Positions 26,822 through 35,532 of a stretch of 64,000 nt of DNA are shown one piece after another (within the stretch, counting starts at the first letter, position 1; the number at the start of each line of letters is the position of its first letter). A model generated the notes under the pieces. The model was not told the origin of the DNA and searched no databases. It worked only from the letters and a program-made list of their open reading frames with translations. This DNA is from an uncultured Brachyspira sp. (GTDB lineage Bacteria > Spirochaetota > Brachyspiria > Brachyspirales > Brachyspiraceae). The translations under genes were made by a program, and so were the position numbers. The DNA lies in contig NZ_CALXKQ010000015.1 of the NCBI RefSeq assembly GCF_944388875.1, positions 1 through 64,000 on the forward strand, read 5' to 3'.

Positions 26822-28129
26822 TTAGTCTTCGGCAACGCCTAATGAAATATATTTTATGCCTCTTTCTTTCATTCTGCTTTTTTCATATTGATTTCTGCCG
26901 TCAAATATTATAGGTTCTTTTAATAATTCTTTAATTTTATCAAAACTAGGTCTTCTAAACTCATTCCACTCAGTAACTAAAATTAAAGCATCTGCATTTG
27001 ATAAAGCATCATAAGCATTTTCAGCATAGTATATTTTATCTCCGAATATAGCTTTAGCACTATCGAAAGCCTTAGGATCATAAGCTCTAATATTAGCACC
27101 TGCATCTAAAAGCATGTTAATGATAGTTATTGAAGGAGCTTCCCTCATATCATTGGTTCTAGGTTTAAATGCAAGTCCCCATAAAGCAAAAGTTCTGCCT
27201 TTAACATCATTATTATAATGTTTAAGAATTTTATTTACGAATATTTTTCTTTGATTAACATTAACTTTGTGAGTAGCCTTAAGCAAGTCTGAATTGATAC
27301 CGTAATCAGAAGCAGTTTTTATTAATGCCTGTACATCCTTAGGAAAGCAGCTTCCTCCGTATCCTAATCCATGAAATAAGAATTGATTTCCTATTCTTTT
27401 ATCGCTTGACATACCGATTCTGACTAAATCAGCATTAGCACCAACTTTTTCACATATATTAGCTATTTCATTGGCAAAAGATATTTTAGTTGCTAAAAAT
27501 GCATTAGCAGCATATTTAGTCATTTCAGCAGAACGCACATCCATTATAATTATAGGATTTCCAGTTCTTGTAAATGGGTTATAAATATCTCTCATTATAT
27601 CTATTGCTTTTTCACTGTCTGAGCCTATAACAACTCTATCTGGCTTCAGAAAATCATCAACAGCAGCACCTTGCTTTAAAAACTCAGGATTAGAAACAAC
27701 ATCAAATTCCCCATTATAATTTTTCTTTATCTCATCTTCAACTAGTTTATGAGTTCCAACAGGTACTGTAGATTTATCGACTATTACTTTATACCCATTC
27801 ATAGCTTTGCCTATATCATTAGCAACGGAAAGTACAAAACTTAAATCGCAGCTTCCATCATCTCCAGAAGGAGTACCTACAGCGATGAAACAAGCTATAG
27901 ATTTTTGTACAGCAGAAGCTAAATCGTTTGTAAACTCTAATCTTCCTTCAGAAACATTGGCTAATATAAGTTCTTCAAGCCCTGGTTCGTACAGAGGAGT
28001 AATACCATTTTTTAATTTTTTAAGTTTTTCTTCGTCATTATCTACACATATAACATAATTACCCATTTCAGCAAGACATGCACCTGTAATAAGACCAACA
28101 TAACCAGTACCTATTATACATATTTTCAT
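26822..28129 (-). CDS. ugd: UDP-glucose 6-dehydrogenase
   Basis: This 435-residue enzyme oxidises UDP-glucose to UDP-glucuronate with two NAD+, supplying surface polysaccharide precursors. The NAD-binding loop GTGYVGLITGACLAE is at the N-terminus. VDKSTVPVGT, SNPEFLKQGAAVDDFLKPDR and YAANAFLATKISFANEIA follow. The catalytic Cys is in GLGYGGSCFPKDVQAL, and the C-terminal domain has LWGLAFKPRTNDMREAPS. Length and order are standard. It is transcribed divergently from cheA. Confidence 0.97.
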   Translation of the reverse strand: MKICIIGTGYVGLITGACLAEMGNYVICVDNDEEKLKKLKNGITPLYEPGLEELILANVSEGRLEFTNDLASAVQKSIACFIAVGTPSGDDGSCDLSFVLSVANDIGKAMNGYKVIVDKSTVPVGTHKLVEDEIKKNYNGEFDVVSNPEFLKQGAAVDDFLKPDRVVIGSDSEKAIDIMRDIYNPFTRTGNPIIIMDVRSAEMTKYAANAFLATKISFANEIANICEKVGANADLVRIGMSSDKRIGNQFLFHGLGYGGSCFPKDVQALIKTASDYGINSDLLKATHKVNVNQRKIFVNKILKHYNNDVKGRTFALWGLAFKPRTNDMREAPSITIINMLLDAGANIRAYDPKAFDSAKAIFGDKIYYAENAYDALSNADALILVTEWNEFRRPSFDKIKELLKEPIIFDGRNQYEKSRMKERGIKYISLGVAED

Positions 28130-28173
28130 TTTTTGCCCCTTTAAAATAAAGATATAGACATTTAATTGTTTTT

Positions 28174-28201
28174 ATAATATAATAAATTATTATATTTTCA
28201 A
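28174..28201 (-). promoter_or_regulatory. Putative promoter for ugd
   Basis: On the minus strand, TTGAAA (28201-28196) and TATTAT (28179-28174) are 16 bp apart, 44 nt before the ugd start codon. Confidence 0.5.
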
Positions 28202-28282
28202 GTAAAATATTATTTACTATAGACATTTTTATCTTTTTCCGATAATATATAGTAAGATTTTCGATTTTTATGAGGCGTATAG

Positions 28283-30670
28283 ATGGATGATTATATAAAA
28301 AGTCTGCTTAAGGATTTCTTTGAAGAAGCATTTGAAATGCTTGATAGACTTGAGCAAAATATACTTATTTTAGATAATGAAAGAAACAATGTTGATGCAA
28401 TACAGGAAATATTCAGAGCTGTTCATACTTTAAAAGGAAGTGCAGGTGCTGTAGAATTAGTTGAAACACAAAAATATGCTCATAGATTTGAAGATTTACT
28501 TGATTTAATAAGAAATAATAAAATAGAAGTAGATGATGCTACTATAGATGTTCTTTTAAAAGGCATAGATATATTAAAAGACTTAATTAATACAGCTAGT
28601 GAAGAAAGCGAGTATTCTGGAGATATAGAAGCAGAGATAAAAAAGCTTGAAGATTTTAAAAACATGAAATTAGGCAATGCTCCTGCATCTTCCGCCGCCG
28701 AAAGTACTACAAGCACATCGGCAGCTCCTGAAACAGAGAAAAAAGTTAATAAATATGAGCTTCTTCCAAATGATAATGATTTACTGGGTATAATTAGAGA
28801 TAATGTTGAAGAGGGTGTAAAAACAAAATTAGTACATGTTAGTTTTGATCCAGAAAGCCCTATGAGAACTGTAGGCGGTGTTCAAGTATTTGTAGCTCTT
28901 AAAGATGTAGGGGAGATAATGGGGAGTATTCCTCCTCTTGAGGCTTTGGAAGGTGATGAGTTTTATGAACATGTTACATATATATTTGCAACTATAAATG
29001 AAGATAAAACAATAATAGATGCCATTACATTACCAGATGTTACAAAAGAAATATCCATTGAAGATATTATATTAGAAGAATATGAGAAATTTCTTCAAGA
29101 TAAGAAACAAAAAGAAGCAGCTCCTGCTGTTAAAGAGGCAGCTCCTGCATCAAAAAAACCTGAAGCGGCAAAGGGAGGAAAAGATCATAAAACAGAAAGA
29201 CAAAGTTCTTTCCTTAGAGTAGAAAGCGACAGAATTGATGCCATGATGAATCAGGTAGGAGAGCTTGTAACTAATAAAAGTTCTTATGTTCAGTATGATG
29301 ATGACTTTACATCGTATAATAAAATAATAGGTAATGGTATAAATGAGGTAAAAAGGTATTATAGGGATAGTATTGTTCAGATACTTAGAAAATTTGAAGA
29401 ATACATGCAAAAGAAAGAGATTAAAGAGATTAGGAATGTATATTTAGATGGTTTTAATGATAAACTTTCAGAATTGGTAAAAATGGAGGAAGAGTTTAAA
29501 ACCACTTTGGATAAATTTAGAAATTCATATCAGCTTCTTACTAGGGTAACTAATGAACTTCAGGAAACTGTAATGAAGATAAGGATGCTTCCTATAGCAC
29601 AGACATTCAATAGATTTCCTCGTTTGATTAGGGATTTATCAAGGGATTTAGGCAAAGAAGTTAAATTGGAAATGTACGGAGAGGAAACAGAATTAGATAA
29701 ATCAGTTATAGAAGTATTAGTAGACCCATTGGTGCATATTATAAGAAATGCCATGGATCATGGTATAGAACATCCTGATGAAAGAGAAAAAGCTGGAAAG
29801 CCTAGAACAGGGACAGTAGTTTTAGGTGCTTCGCATGAAGGCAACTTAATAATAATAAAAATATCTGATGACGGCAAAGGAATGATACCTCAGAAAATAT
29901 TTGAAAGTGCTGTAAAAAAAGGATTAGTATCTGCAGATGCCAAACTTTCTGAAAAACAAATGCTTGAATATATATTTGCTCCAGGTTTCTCTACAGCTGC
30001 AAAAATAACCAATGTATCTGGAAGGGGAGTTGGTATGGATGTAGTTAAAAAGAGTTTAGAGAAAATTAACGGAACTGTCGGTATAGAAACAGAATGGGGT
30101 AAGGGTTCTACTTTCTTTCTTAGAATACCTCTTACTGTAGCAATTATTCAGGCTCTTATAGTTGATGCTGAAAAAGAGTATTATGCTGTTCCTATTAACA
30201 GTATATTGGAAACTGTAAAAATAGATGTTAAAGATATTCAGGAATTGGAAGGCATAGAGGTAATAAAGGTTAGGGATGATGTTATCAATGTACTTAGTAT
30301 TAAGGAATTATTCAGACTTCCTTCAAGATATGATAATATAAAATCATATTATGCTGTTATACTTTCTTCTGAGGGTAAAAAAGTTGCGTTATTGGTTAAT
30401 AACTTAATAGGAGAGCAGGATATAGTTATTAAGACATTAAAAGATAGCATTACAAAAAGCGAAGGTTTGGCTGGTGCTACAGTTCTAGGGGATGGTACAG
30501 TAAGCTTTATTTTGGATATTCAAACTATAGTTAGTCTTGGTACAAAGAGAATCATAGAAAGAGGAAAAGTTTCTAATTCTTCTGCTTCAAAAAATGATTT
30601 AAGAAGTTTTATAGAAAAATTAAAAAATAATGAAATACCAGAAGCTAATGCTACAAAAAATAAAGACTGA
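28283..30670 (+). CDS. cheA: Chemotaxis histidine kinase
   Basis: This 795-residue protein is a complete CheA. The Hpt domain has the phosphoryl-accepting His48 in FRAVHTLKGSAG. A Pro/Ala/Glu/Lys-rich linker (~270-295) follows a P2-like region. The P3 dimerisation helices contain DRIDAMMNQVGELVTNKS. The HATPase has the N box VDPLVHIIRNAMDHGIEHP, then ISDDGKGM and GRGVGMDVVK, and a CheW-like domain ends the chain. It passes signals from chemoreceptors to CheY for control of periplasmic flagella. GAGGCG lies before the ATG. No other che gene is adjacent here. Confidence 0.96.
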   Translation: MDDYIKSLLKDFFEEAFEMLDRLEQNILILDNERNNVDAIQEIFRAVHTLKGSAGAVELVETQKYAHRFEDLLDLIRNNKIEVDDATIDVLLKGIDILKDLINTASEESEYSGDIEAEIKKLEDFKNMKLGNAPASSAAESTTSTSAAPETEKKVNKYELLPNDNDLLGIIRDNVEEGVKTKLVHVSFDPESPMRTVGGVQVFVALKDVGEIMGSIPPLEALEGDEFYEHVTYIFATINEDKTIIDAITLPDVTKEISIEDIILEEYEKFLQDKKQKEAAPAVKEAAPASKKPEAAKGGKDHKTERQSSFLRVESDRIDAMMNQVGELVTNKSSYVQYDDDFTSYNKIIGNGINEVKRYYRDSIVQILRKFEEYMQKKEIKEIRNVYLDGFNDKLSELVKMEEEFKTTLDKFRNSYQLLTRVTNELQETVMKIRMLPIAQTFNRFPRLIRDLSRDLGKEVKLEMYGEETELDKSVIEVLVDPLVHIIRNAMDHGIEHPDEREKAGKPRTGTVVLGASHEGNLIIIKISDDGKGMIPQKIFESAVKKGLVSADAKLSEKQMLEYIFAPGFSTAAKITNVSGRGVGMDVVKKSLEKINGTVGIETEWGKGSTFFLRIPLTVAIIQALIVDAEKEYYAVPINSILETVKIDVKDIQELEGIEVIKVRDDVINVLSIKELFRLPSRYDNIKSYYAVILSSEGKKVALLVNNLIGEQDIVIKTLKDSITKSEGLAGATVLGDGTVSFILDIQTIVSLGTKRIIERGKVSNSSASKNDLRSFIEKLKNNEIPEANATKNKD

Positions 30671-30689
30671 TTAAAAAATTTAAAAAATA

Positions 30690-30727
30690 AAAGCAAGAAA
30701 CTAAATATAGTATCTTGCTTTTTTATT
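30690..30727. terminator. Bidirectional terminator between cheA and the pth-ABM gene
   Basis: AAAGCAAGA (30690-30698) pairs with TCTTGCTTT (30713-30721), with a T run after it on the plus strand and an A run before it, so it can serve both convergent genes. Confidence 0.8.
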
Positions 30728-30751
30728 TTACTTAATAAGTAAAAATAATTT

Positions 30752-31657
30752 TTACTTCACTTCTTTATATAAAACAGTATCCATTTCTCCGTCAGTCAAT
30801 TCCCTAATCTTTGGTACTATAGATTTAAAATGATCTGAATTATTATGAGTTTCTATTGCTTTTTCATCTTTCCATTCTTCTATAAATGTTAGGTATTTTC
30901 CATCTAAACTTTCATATAGATTATATGATATACATCCTTCTTCTGCTCTGCTTTTTTCTATAAGTTCCTTTACTGTTTCTATAAATTTTGCTTTATTTTC
31001 TTGTTTAACTGGGTTTTTAGCGACAATTTTAATCATTTTTTTATCCTTTTTATCTATTTTTTTATTTTCTTTTTTTTCATTATTTATTCTTTTATTAAAT
31101 TTATTTTGTGCTATTATAGGAGATTCAAATAGGGCTGTTTTTACTGCTTCAATTACATCAATAGAAATATCATTATCTAATTTTTCCCTCTCTGATTTGC
31201 TGAAAGATGAAAGCACATAATCATTAACCTGTTTTCCTCCGCTTGGTCTTCCTATTCCTATTCTAATTCTTGTAAAGTCATCGCTTTTCAAATGAGCAAT
31301 CAAACTTTTAATTCCATTGTGCCCGCCTGAACTTCCGCCTTTTTTAATTTTAAAACTTCCAAATGGTATATCCATATCATCATATATTACAATTATATCT
31401 TCTGTATTTATATTGAAAAATTTTGTTATATAAGAAGCAGATTCTCCAGACAAATTCATAAATGTAAGAGGTTTAAGGAGTATATATTCTATGCCGTTTT
31501 TTTTAGCTCTTCCGTATAAGGACTTTTTTTTATTATTATCAAAATTAACTGAAAGATTTTGTGCTATCTTATCAAGCATAATAAATCCGACATTATGCCT
31601 ATTATTTTTATATTCTTCTCCAGGATTTCCTAGCCCAATAACTAATTTAGTAATCAT
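30752..31657 (-). CDS. pth: Peptidyl-tRNA hydrolase fused to an antibiotic-biosynthesis-monooxygenase (ABM) domain
   Basis: The 301-residue chain begins with a complete Pth domain (~1-190): GLGNPGEEYKNNRHNVGF with the conserved Asn and catalytic His, FMNLSGES, YDDMDIPFG and GGSSGGHNGIKSL. A Lys-rich linker (INNEKKENKKIDKKDKK) leads without a stop into an ABM/YgiN-like ferredoxin-fold domain (MIKIVAKNPVKQEN... to VLYKEVK). An internal ATG at 31036 has AAGGAT 6 nt upstream, so the 94-residue ABM domain may also be made alone. It overlaps the upstream second pth gene by 4 nt. Confidence 0.9.
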   Translation of the reverse strand: MITKLVIGLGNPGEEYKNNRHNVGFIMLDKIAQNLSVNFDNNKKKSLYGRAKKNGIEYILLKPLTFMNLSGESASYITKFFNINTEDIIVIYDDMDIPFGSFKIKKGGSSGGHNGIKSLIAHLKSDDFTRIRIGIGRPSGGKQVNDYVLSSFSKSEREKLDNDISIDVIEAVKTALFESPIIAQNKFNKRINNEKKENKKIDKKDKKMIKIVAKNPVKQENKAKFIETVKELIEKSRAEEGCISYNLYESLDGKYLTFIEEWKDEKAIETHNNSDHFKSIVPKIRELTDGEMDTVLYKEVK

Positions 31658-32244
31658 GAATATTTCTTTTTAGCAGCCTGAGGAGATTCAAATAAAGCTA
31701 TACATACAGCATCAACAACATTGTCAGATATATCTTTAATTTTTTTTCTTTCATCTTTTGTAAAAGGTGATAATAAAAAATCTGCTTTTTCTTCATTTTC
31801 AGGGCATGCACCTATTCCAACACCAATTTTTGTAAAGTTGCCATTTTTAAGAGAATCTTCTATGCTTTTCACACCATTATGATCTATCTTATAATTTTCT
31901 GTATCATCATCACTGTCATCATTTTTAGCTGGTATTACTCTAAATTCACCTATAGGTACATCCATATCATCATATATAACGATAATATTTTCAACCGTAA
32001 TTTTCATAAAACTAGCCATATAAAGAGCAGCTTCACCAGAAAGGTTCATAAAAGTCTGAGGCTTTAATAATAGATATTCCATTTTACCATGCTTAGCTCT
32101 TCCAAAAACAGTTTTCTTTTTTTTGATATCCAATTCAACATTAAGTTTTTTAGCTATTCTATCTAAAATCATATAGCCTACATTATGTCTATGATTTTTA
32201 TATTGCTCACCTGGGTTTCCAAGTCCCATTACTAATTTCATCAT
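31654..32244 (-). CDS. Second peptidyl-tRNA hydrolase paralogue
   Basis: This 196-residue Pth-family protein hydrolyses peptidyl-tRNA released from stalled ribosomes, if active. It keeps GLGNPGEQYKNHRHNVGYM (Asn and catalytic His), FMNLSGEA and YDDMDVPIG. The glycine-rich GGxxGHNGL loop is replaced by an acidic insertion (AKNDDSDDDTENYKIDHNG), leaving only HNG. It lies directly upstream of the pth-ABM gene with an ATGA overlap and downstream of rplY, as expected for pth. Either copy could be the housekeeping enzyme; the altered loop makes this one the less certain of the two. Confidence 0.9.
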   Translation of the reverse strand: MMKLVMGLGNPGEQYKNHRHNVGYMILDRIAKKLNVELDIKKKKTVFGRAKHGKMEYLLLKPQTFMNLSGEAALYMASFMKITVENIIVIYDDMDVPIGEFRVIPAKNDDSDDDTENYKIDHNGVKSIEDSLKNGNFTKIGVGIGACPENEEKADFLLSPFTKDERKKIKDISDNVVDAVCIALFESPQAAKKKYS

Positions 32245-32268
32245 ATATAGTATTAATCCTACTAACTA

Positions 32269-32856
32269 TTATTGATTAGTTTCGCCTTTAGCATCATCAT
32301 CTTGAGTAGTAACAACAGTAACAATTGCTTTAGAAGCATCGCCTACAGGGTCAACGCCTTCTGGGAATTTAATATCGCTAATATGCAAGCTATCTCCTAC
32401 TTTTAATTCGCTAACATCTACAATTAATTCTCTAGGAATAGAGGTTGGAAAAGCTTTAACATTTAATCCATATTCAACTTGTTCAAGAGTACCGCCTCCT
32501 AATCGTACACCTTCAGGAGTACCTTCAATATGAATAGGAACATAAGTTTTAATCTTTTTATTTCTATCTATTTCATAGAAGTCTATATGTCTGATACTTC
32601 TTTTTATACCGTCTATTTGATAATCTTTTACTAAAACTTCTCTTGATTTATCATTTTGTATATCTAAAGTAATAATATCATGCTGACCTGCTAATGAAAA
32701 TACTTTTGTAAACTCTTTTAATTCCACAGCGATTGAATATTGATTTTCTCTGCCGTAAAGAGTAGCCAAAGCATAACCTTCATTTCTTAATTTACGTCCA
32801 ACACTTTTAAATTTTGTATCTCTTTGTAAAGCTTTAATAGTATAATTCTCACTCAT
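32269..32856 (-). CDS. rplY: Large-subunit ribosomal protein L25 (Ctc/TL5 type)
   Basis: This 195-residue protein has the N-terminal 5S-rRNA-binding L25 domain (VGRKLRNEGYALATLYGREN, DIQNDKSREVLVKDYQID, RSIRHIDFYEID) and the C-terminal TL5 beta domain (VPIHIEGTPEGVRLGGGTLE, LHISDIKFPEGV). It binds 5S rRNA in the 50S subunit. The gene order prs-rplY-pth on one strand, with 17- and 24-nt gaps, is common in bacteria. Confidence 0.95.
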   Translation of the reverse strand: MSENYTIKALQRDTKFKSVGRKLRNEGYALATLYGRENQYSIAVELKEFTKVFSLAGQHDIITLDIQNDKSREVLVKDYQIDGIKRSIRHIDFYEIDRNKKIKTYVPIHIEGTPEGVRLGGGTLEQVEYGLNVKAFPTSIPRELIVDVSELKVGDSLHISDIKFPEGVDPVGDASKAIVTVVTTQDDDAKGETNQ

Positions 32857-32873
32857 ATTTCTTTCCTTTTATT

Positions 32874-33827
32874 TTACTTATCAAATAGTACACTTATTGA
32901 AAGTTCCATATGTATATGCCTAATAGCATTGGCAATAACAGGAGCAACAGAAAGTACTTCTATTTTGCTTCCTAATCTGTCTTTCATAACTTTTAAACTA
33001 TCAGTTATATAAAGTTTTTCTATATCGCTGGCATTAATTCTCTCATAAACATCGCCTGAGCATACAGCATGAGTAATAAATACATATATTTTTCTCATAC
33101 CTGCATTTTTTAGAGCTTTGATACTTTTTATAAGAGTACCGCCTGTATCTATTATATCATCTATAATAATAGCATCTTTTCCATTAACATCGCCTATTAT
33201 ATTCATAACTTCGCATTCATTGGCTCTATCTCTTCTTTTGTCTATAATAGCAATATCTAAATTTAACTGTTTGGCTATAGCCCTTGCTCTTCCTACACCG
33301 CCTATATCAGGAGATACTATTATAGAATTTGACATATCTAAATCCTGTCTTATTTTTTCTAAAAAAACATTTTTAGAAAGCATGTGATCAACAGGTATAT
33401 CAAAAAATCCTTGTATTTGGGCAGCATGTAAATCAAGAGCTAAAACTCTATGAGCACCAGATTCTGATAATAAATTCGCTACTAATTTTGCTGTTATAGG
33501 AACTCTAGGTTCATTTTTTCTATCCTGTCTTGAGTATCCGTAATAAGGTATAACAGCTGTAATACGTTTAGCACTAGCTCTTTTTAGAGCGTCTATTATA
33601 CAGTATAGCTCCATCCAGCTTTCACTGCTTGAAGGTCTGCCTGTAGGCTGTATTACATAAGTATCTTTATTTCTAACAGTTTCTTCAATTTGAACAAATG
33701 TTTCGCCGTCAGCAAACTTACGTATTTCCATATTACCTAACTTAAGACCTAAGTTATTAACAACATCTTCAGACAATTGAGGATTTGCTGTACCGCTTAA
33801 TATTAATATTTCGTCTGCTATGCCCAT
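32874..33827 (-). CDS. prs: Ribose-phosphate pyrophosphokinase
   Basis: This 317-residue enzyme makes PRPP from ribose-5-phosphate and ATP for nucleotide, histidine and tryptophan synthesis; his and trp genes are in the same window. Seen motifs: the ATP-binding region DGETFVQIEETVR, the YYGYSRQDRK flexible loop, LALDLHAAQIQGFFDIPVDH, KRRDRANE and the PRPP loop DAIIIDDIIDTGGTL. The length is normal. It directly follows the tRNA-Gln gene and probably shares its promoter. Confidence 0.97.
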   Translation of the reverse strand: MGIADEILILSGTANPQLSEDVVNNLGLKLGNMEIRKFADGETFVQIEETVRNKDTYVIQPTGRPSSSESWMELYCIIDALKRASAKRITAVIPYYGYSRQDRKNEPRVPITAKLVANLLSESGAHRVLALDLHAAQIQGFFDIPVDHMLSKNVFLEKIRQDLDMSNSIIVSPDIGGVGRARAIAKQLNLDIAIIDKRRDRANECEVMNIIGDVNGKDAIIIDDIIDTGGTLIKSIKALKNAGMRKIYVFITHAVCSGDVYERINASDIEKLYITDSLKVMKDRLGSKIEVLSVAPVIANAIRHIHMELSISVLFDK

Positions 33828-33848
33828 TTAAGTAACCATTTAGAAAAG

Positions 33849-33920
33849 TTGGGGTGGAAGGATTCGAACCCTCGAATAATTGGACCAAAACCAATTGTCT
33901 TACCGCTTGACGACACCCCA
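33849..33920 (-). tRNA. tRNA-Gln (anticodon TTG)
   Basis: On the minus strand the 72-nt gene begins TGGGGTGTCGTCAAGCGGTA and ends TCCACCCCA plus an A discriminator. The acceptor arms TGGGGTG/CACCCCA pair over seven base pairs. The anticodon arm is ATTGG-loop-CCAAT with loop TTTTGGT, giving anticodon TTG. The T arm has GGTTCGAATCC. CCA is not encoded. The overall sequence is very close to the E. coli glutamine tRNA as I remember it. Confidence 0.96.
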
Positions 33921-33960
33921 GTAGTCATAAAATTTAATTTTTTAAATCTATGAGTTCCGT

Positions 33961-33988
33961 ATTATACTATATCAATAAAATATGTCAA
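33961..33988 (-). promoter_or_regulatory. Strong promoter for tRNA-Gln and probably the prs operon
   Basis: On the minus strand, perfect TTGACA (33988-33983) and TATAAT (33966-33961) are 16 bp apart, 40 nt before the tRNA 5' end. No terminator is seen between the tRNA and prs. Confidence 0.8.
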
Positions 33989-34074
33989 GTATCTTATATC
34001 ATATTTTTTTTAAAAAATATTGATAAAAAATAAAAATAGTTTATTATATAATCATAATTAAATTAAGGTAAAAT

Positions 34075-35532
34075 ATGGTAATAGATATTAACAATTATGT
34101 TCCTATAGATTTGAATTTAATCAAGTCAAATTTGGATATAGTGAAGCTTCATTCTAACGGTATATTATGTGCTAATGATGATAATGTGTATATGATGGTA
34201 CCAAATTATAAGATAGATATTTTATTTGATAAAAATTATGTAAACAGCGATATGTTTACTAGTTTTTATATAGAAAAATCTTATAAAGAGGCTATTGATG
34301 TTTTCTTAAATAGGTCAAAAGAGGATGATAAAAATTATCATAACATAAAAGACATTAATCAGTTTTTAAAGGTTTATAAAGACTGCCTGCCTGATTCGGA
34401 AGAAACTAAAAAATTTGAGTATGACATATTAGAGGTGATACTTAAAGAAACTCCGAAAGAGAGATTTGTTTCTCTAAATAATTATACTGATATATTAAAT
34501 CAATACATAAATGAAGGCTTTGATGAAAATGCTGTACAATATATATTTGATATAATTACTGAATTAGCTTTTATAGAAAGAATAAATCTGATTCATCTTT
34601 TGAATGCTGTAAAAGACAGTATTAATCAGCCTGATTTTGATAATGTTGAATATTATGATACCCAGTATATATCAAATAATTTAATACTTTCTGTTGCCAA
34701 ATTAGTAAATAAAATATACCCAAATATAGATTTATTCTACAAAATTGACAGTTTTAGATGCAGAAATGTTATAGGGCATGGAAACAGAGTTTTTATTACT
34801 TTTATAGAATTTCTATTGTATTATAATGATGAGATATCAAAACAGCTTCCTCTGAAGTCAATAATTAATTTTAATACCAAATATTGCAAATACTATAAAA
34901 AAGTGTTTGAAAAATATAATATAGATAAAAAAATAATAACTTTTGATGATATTTTTAAAAATGGTCTTAAAAAATTATCTTTGGAAAGAATAGCTAGTTT
35001 TGCCGCAGGAGCATTTTGGCATGATGTTGTCAAAGTAAAAGAACTTGATTATTTGAATATAAATAAACCTAAATATTACAGCAAAGATTCTACTTCGCAT
35101 GCTATTAAAGGATATCAGTTCTTAAGATATTTCAGAAACTACAATAATGATATTTCTTTAATAGTAGGGATGCATCATGAATATTACGGATACGGATATA
35201 GTGTTTTATCCAATATAATATCAACATATCTAAAAGAAAATAAAACATTATCTCCTGCTTGGCTTATATCATATTATTCTGAGGATATTTATTCTTTAGA
35301 CAGTATATCTTTTTTTCCTGCCAAAGTGCTGGAGATAGTGGACTTATTCGATACAATAGTTCTTCCTCAAAAAATATATGATAGACAAGGACTTGATATA
35401 AAAGGTGCTGTAGAGTTTATATATGAAAACTATGTAGAAAAAGAGGTTCAAATAGACCCTATATTGTTTGATTTATTTATTCAATTCTTAATAGATATAA
35501 GAAAGGCTGATATAAAAAACCCGTTTAATTAA
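34075..35532 (+). CDS. HD-GYP-like domain protein, divergent
   Basis: This 485-residue protein has an N-terminal half of unknown type and a C-terminal HD domain. Metal-site motifs in order: NVIGHGNRVFITF (first His), AFWHDVVKVKEL (HD pair), STSHAIKGYQFLR, GMHHEYYGYGYS (matching HHExxxGxGYP of HD-GYP proteins but lacking the Pro) and VLEIVDLFDTIV. HD-GYP proteins usually hydrolyse cyclic di-GMP; the altered HDxGK (HDVVK) and GYP motifs make the activity uncertain. It overlaps the convergent isomerase gene by 4 nt. AAGG precedes the ATG. Confidence 0.75.
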   Translation: MVIDINNYVPIDLNLIKSNLDIVKLHSNGILCANDDNVYMMVPNYKIDILFDKNYVNSDMFTSFYIEKSYKEAIDVFLNRSKEDDKNYHNIKDINQFLKVYKDCLPDSEETKKFEYDILEVILKETPKERFVSLNNYTDILNQYINEGFDENAVQYIFDIITELAFIERINLIHLLNAVKDSINQPDFDNVEYYDTQYISNNLILSVAKLVNKIYPNIDLFYKIDSFRCRNVIGHGNRVFITFIEFLLYYNDEISKQLPLKSIINFNTKYCKYYKKVFEKYNIDKKIITFDDIFKNGLKKLSLERIASFAAGAFWHDVVKVKELDYLNINKPKYYSKDSTSHAIKGYQFLRYFRNYNNDISLIVGMHHEYYGYGYSVLSNIISTYLKENKTLSPAWLISYYSEDIYSLDSISFFPAKVLEIVDLFDTIVLPQKIYDRQGLDIKGAVEFIYENYVEKEVQIDPILFDLFIQFLIDIRKADIKNPFN

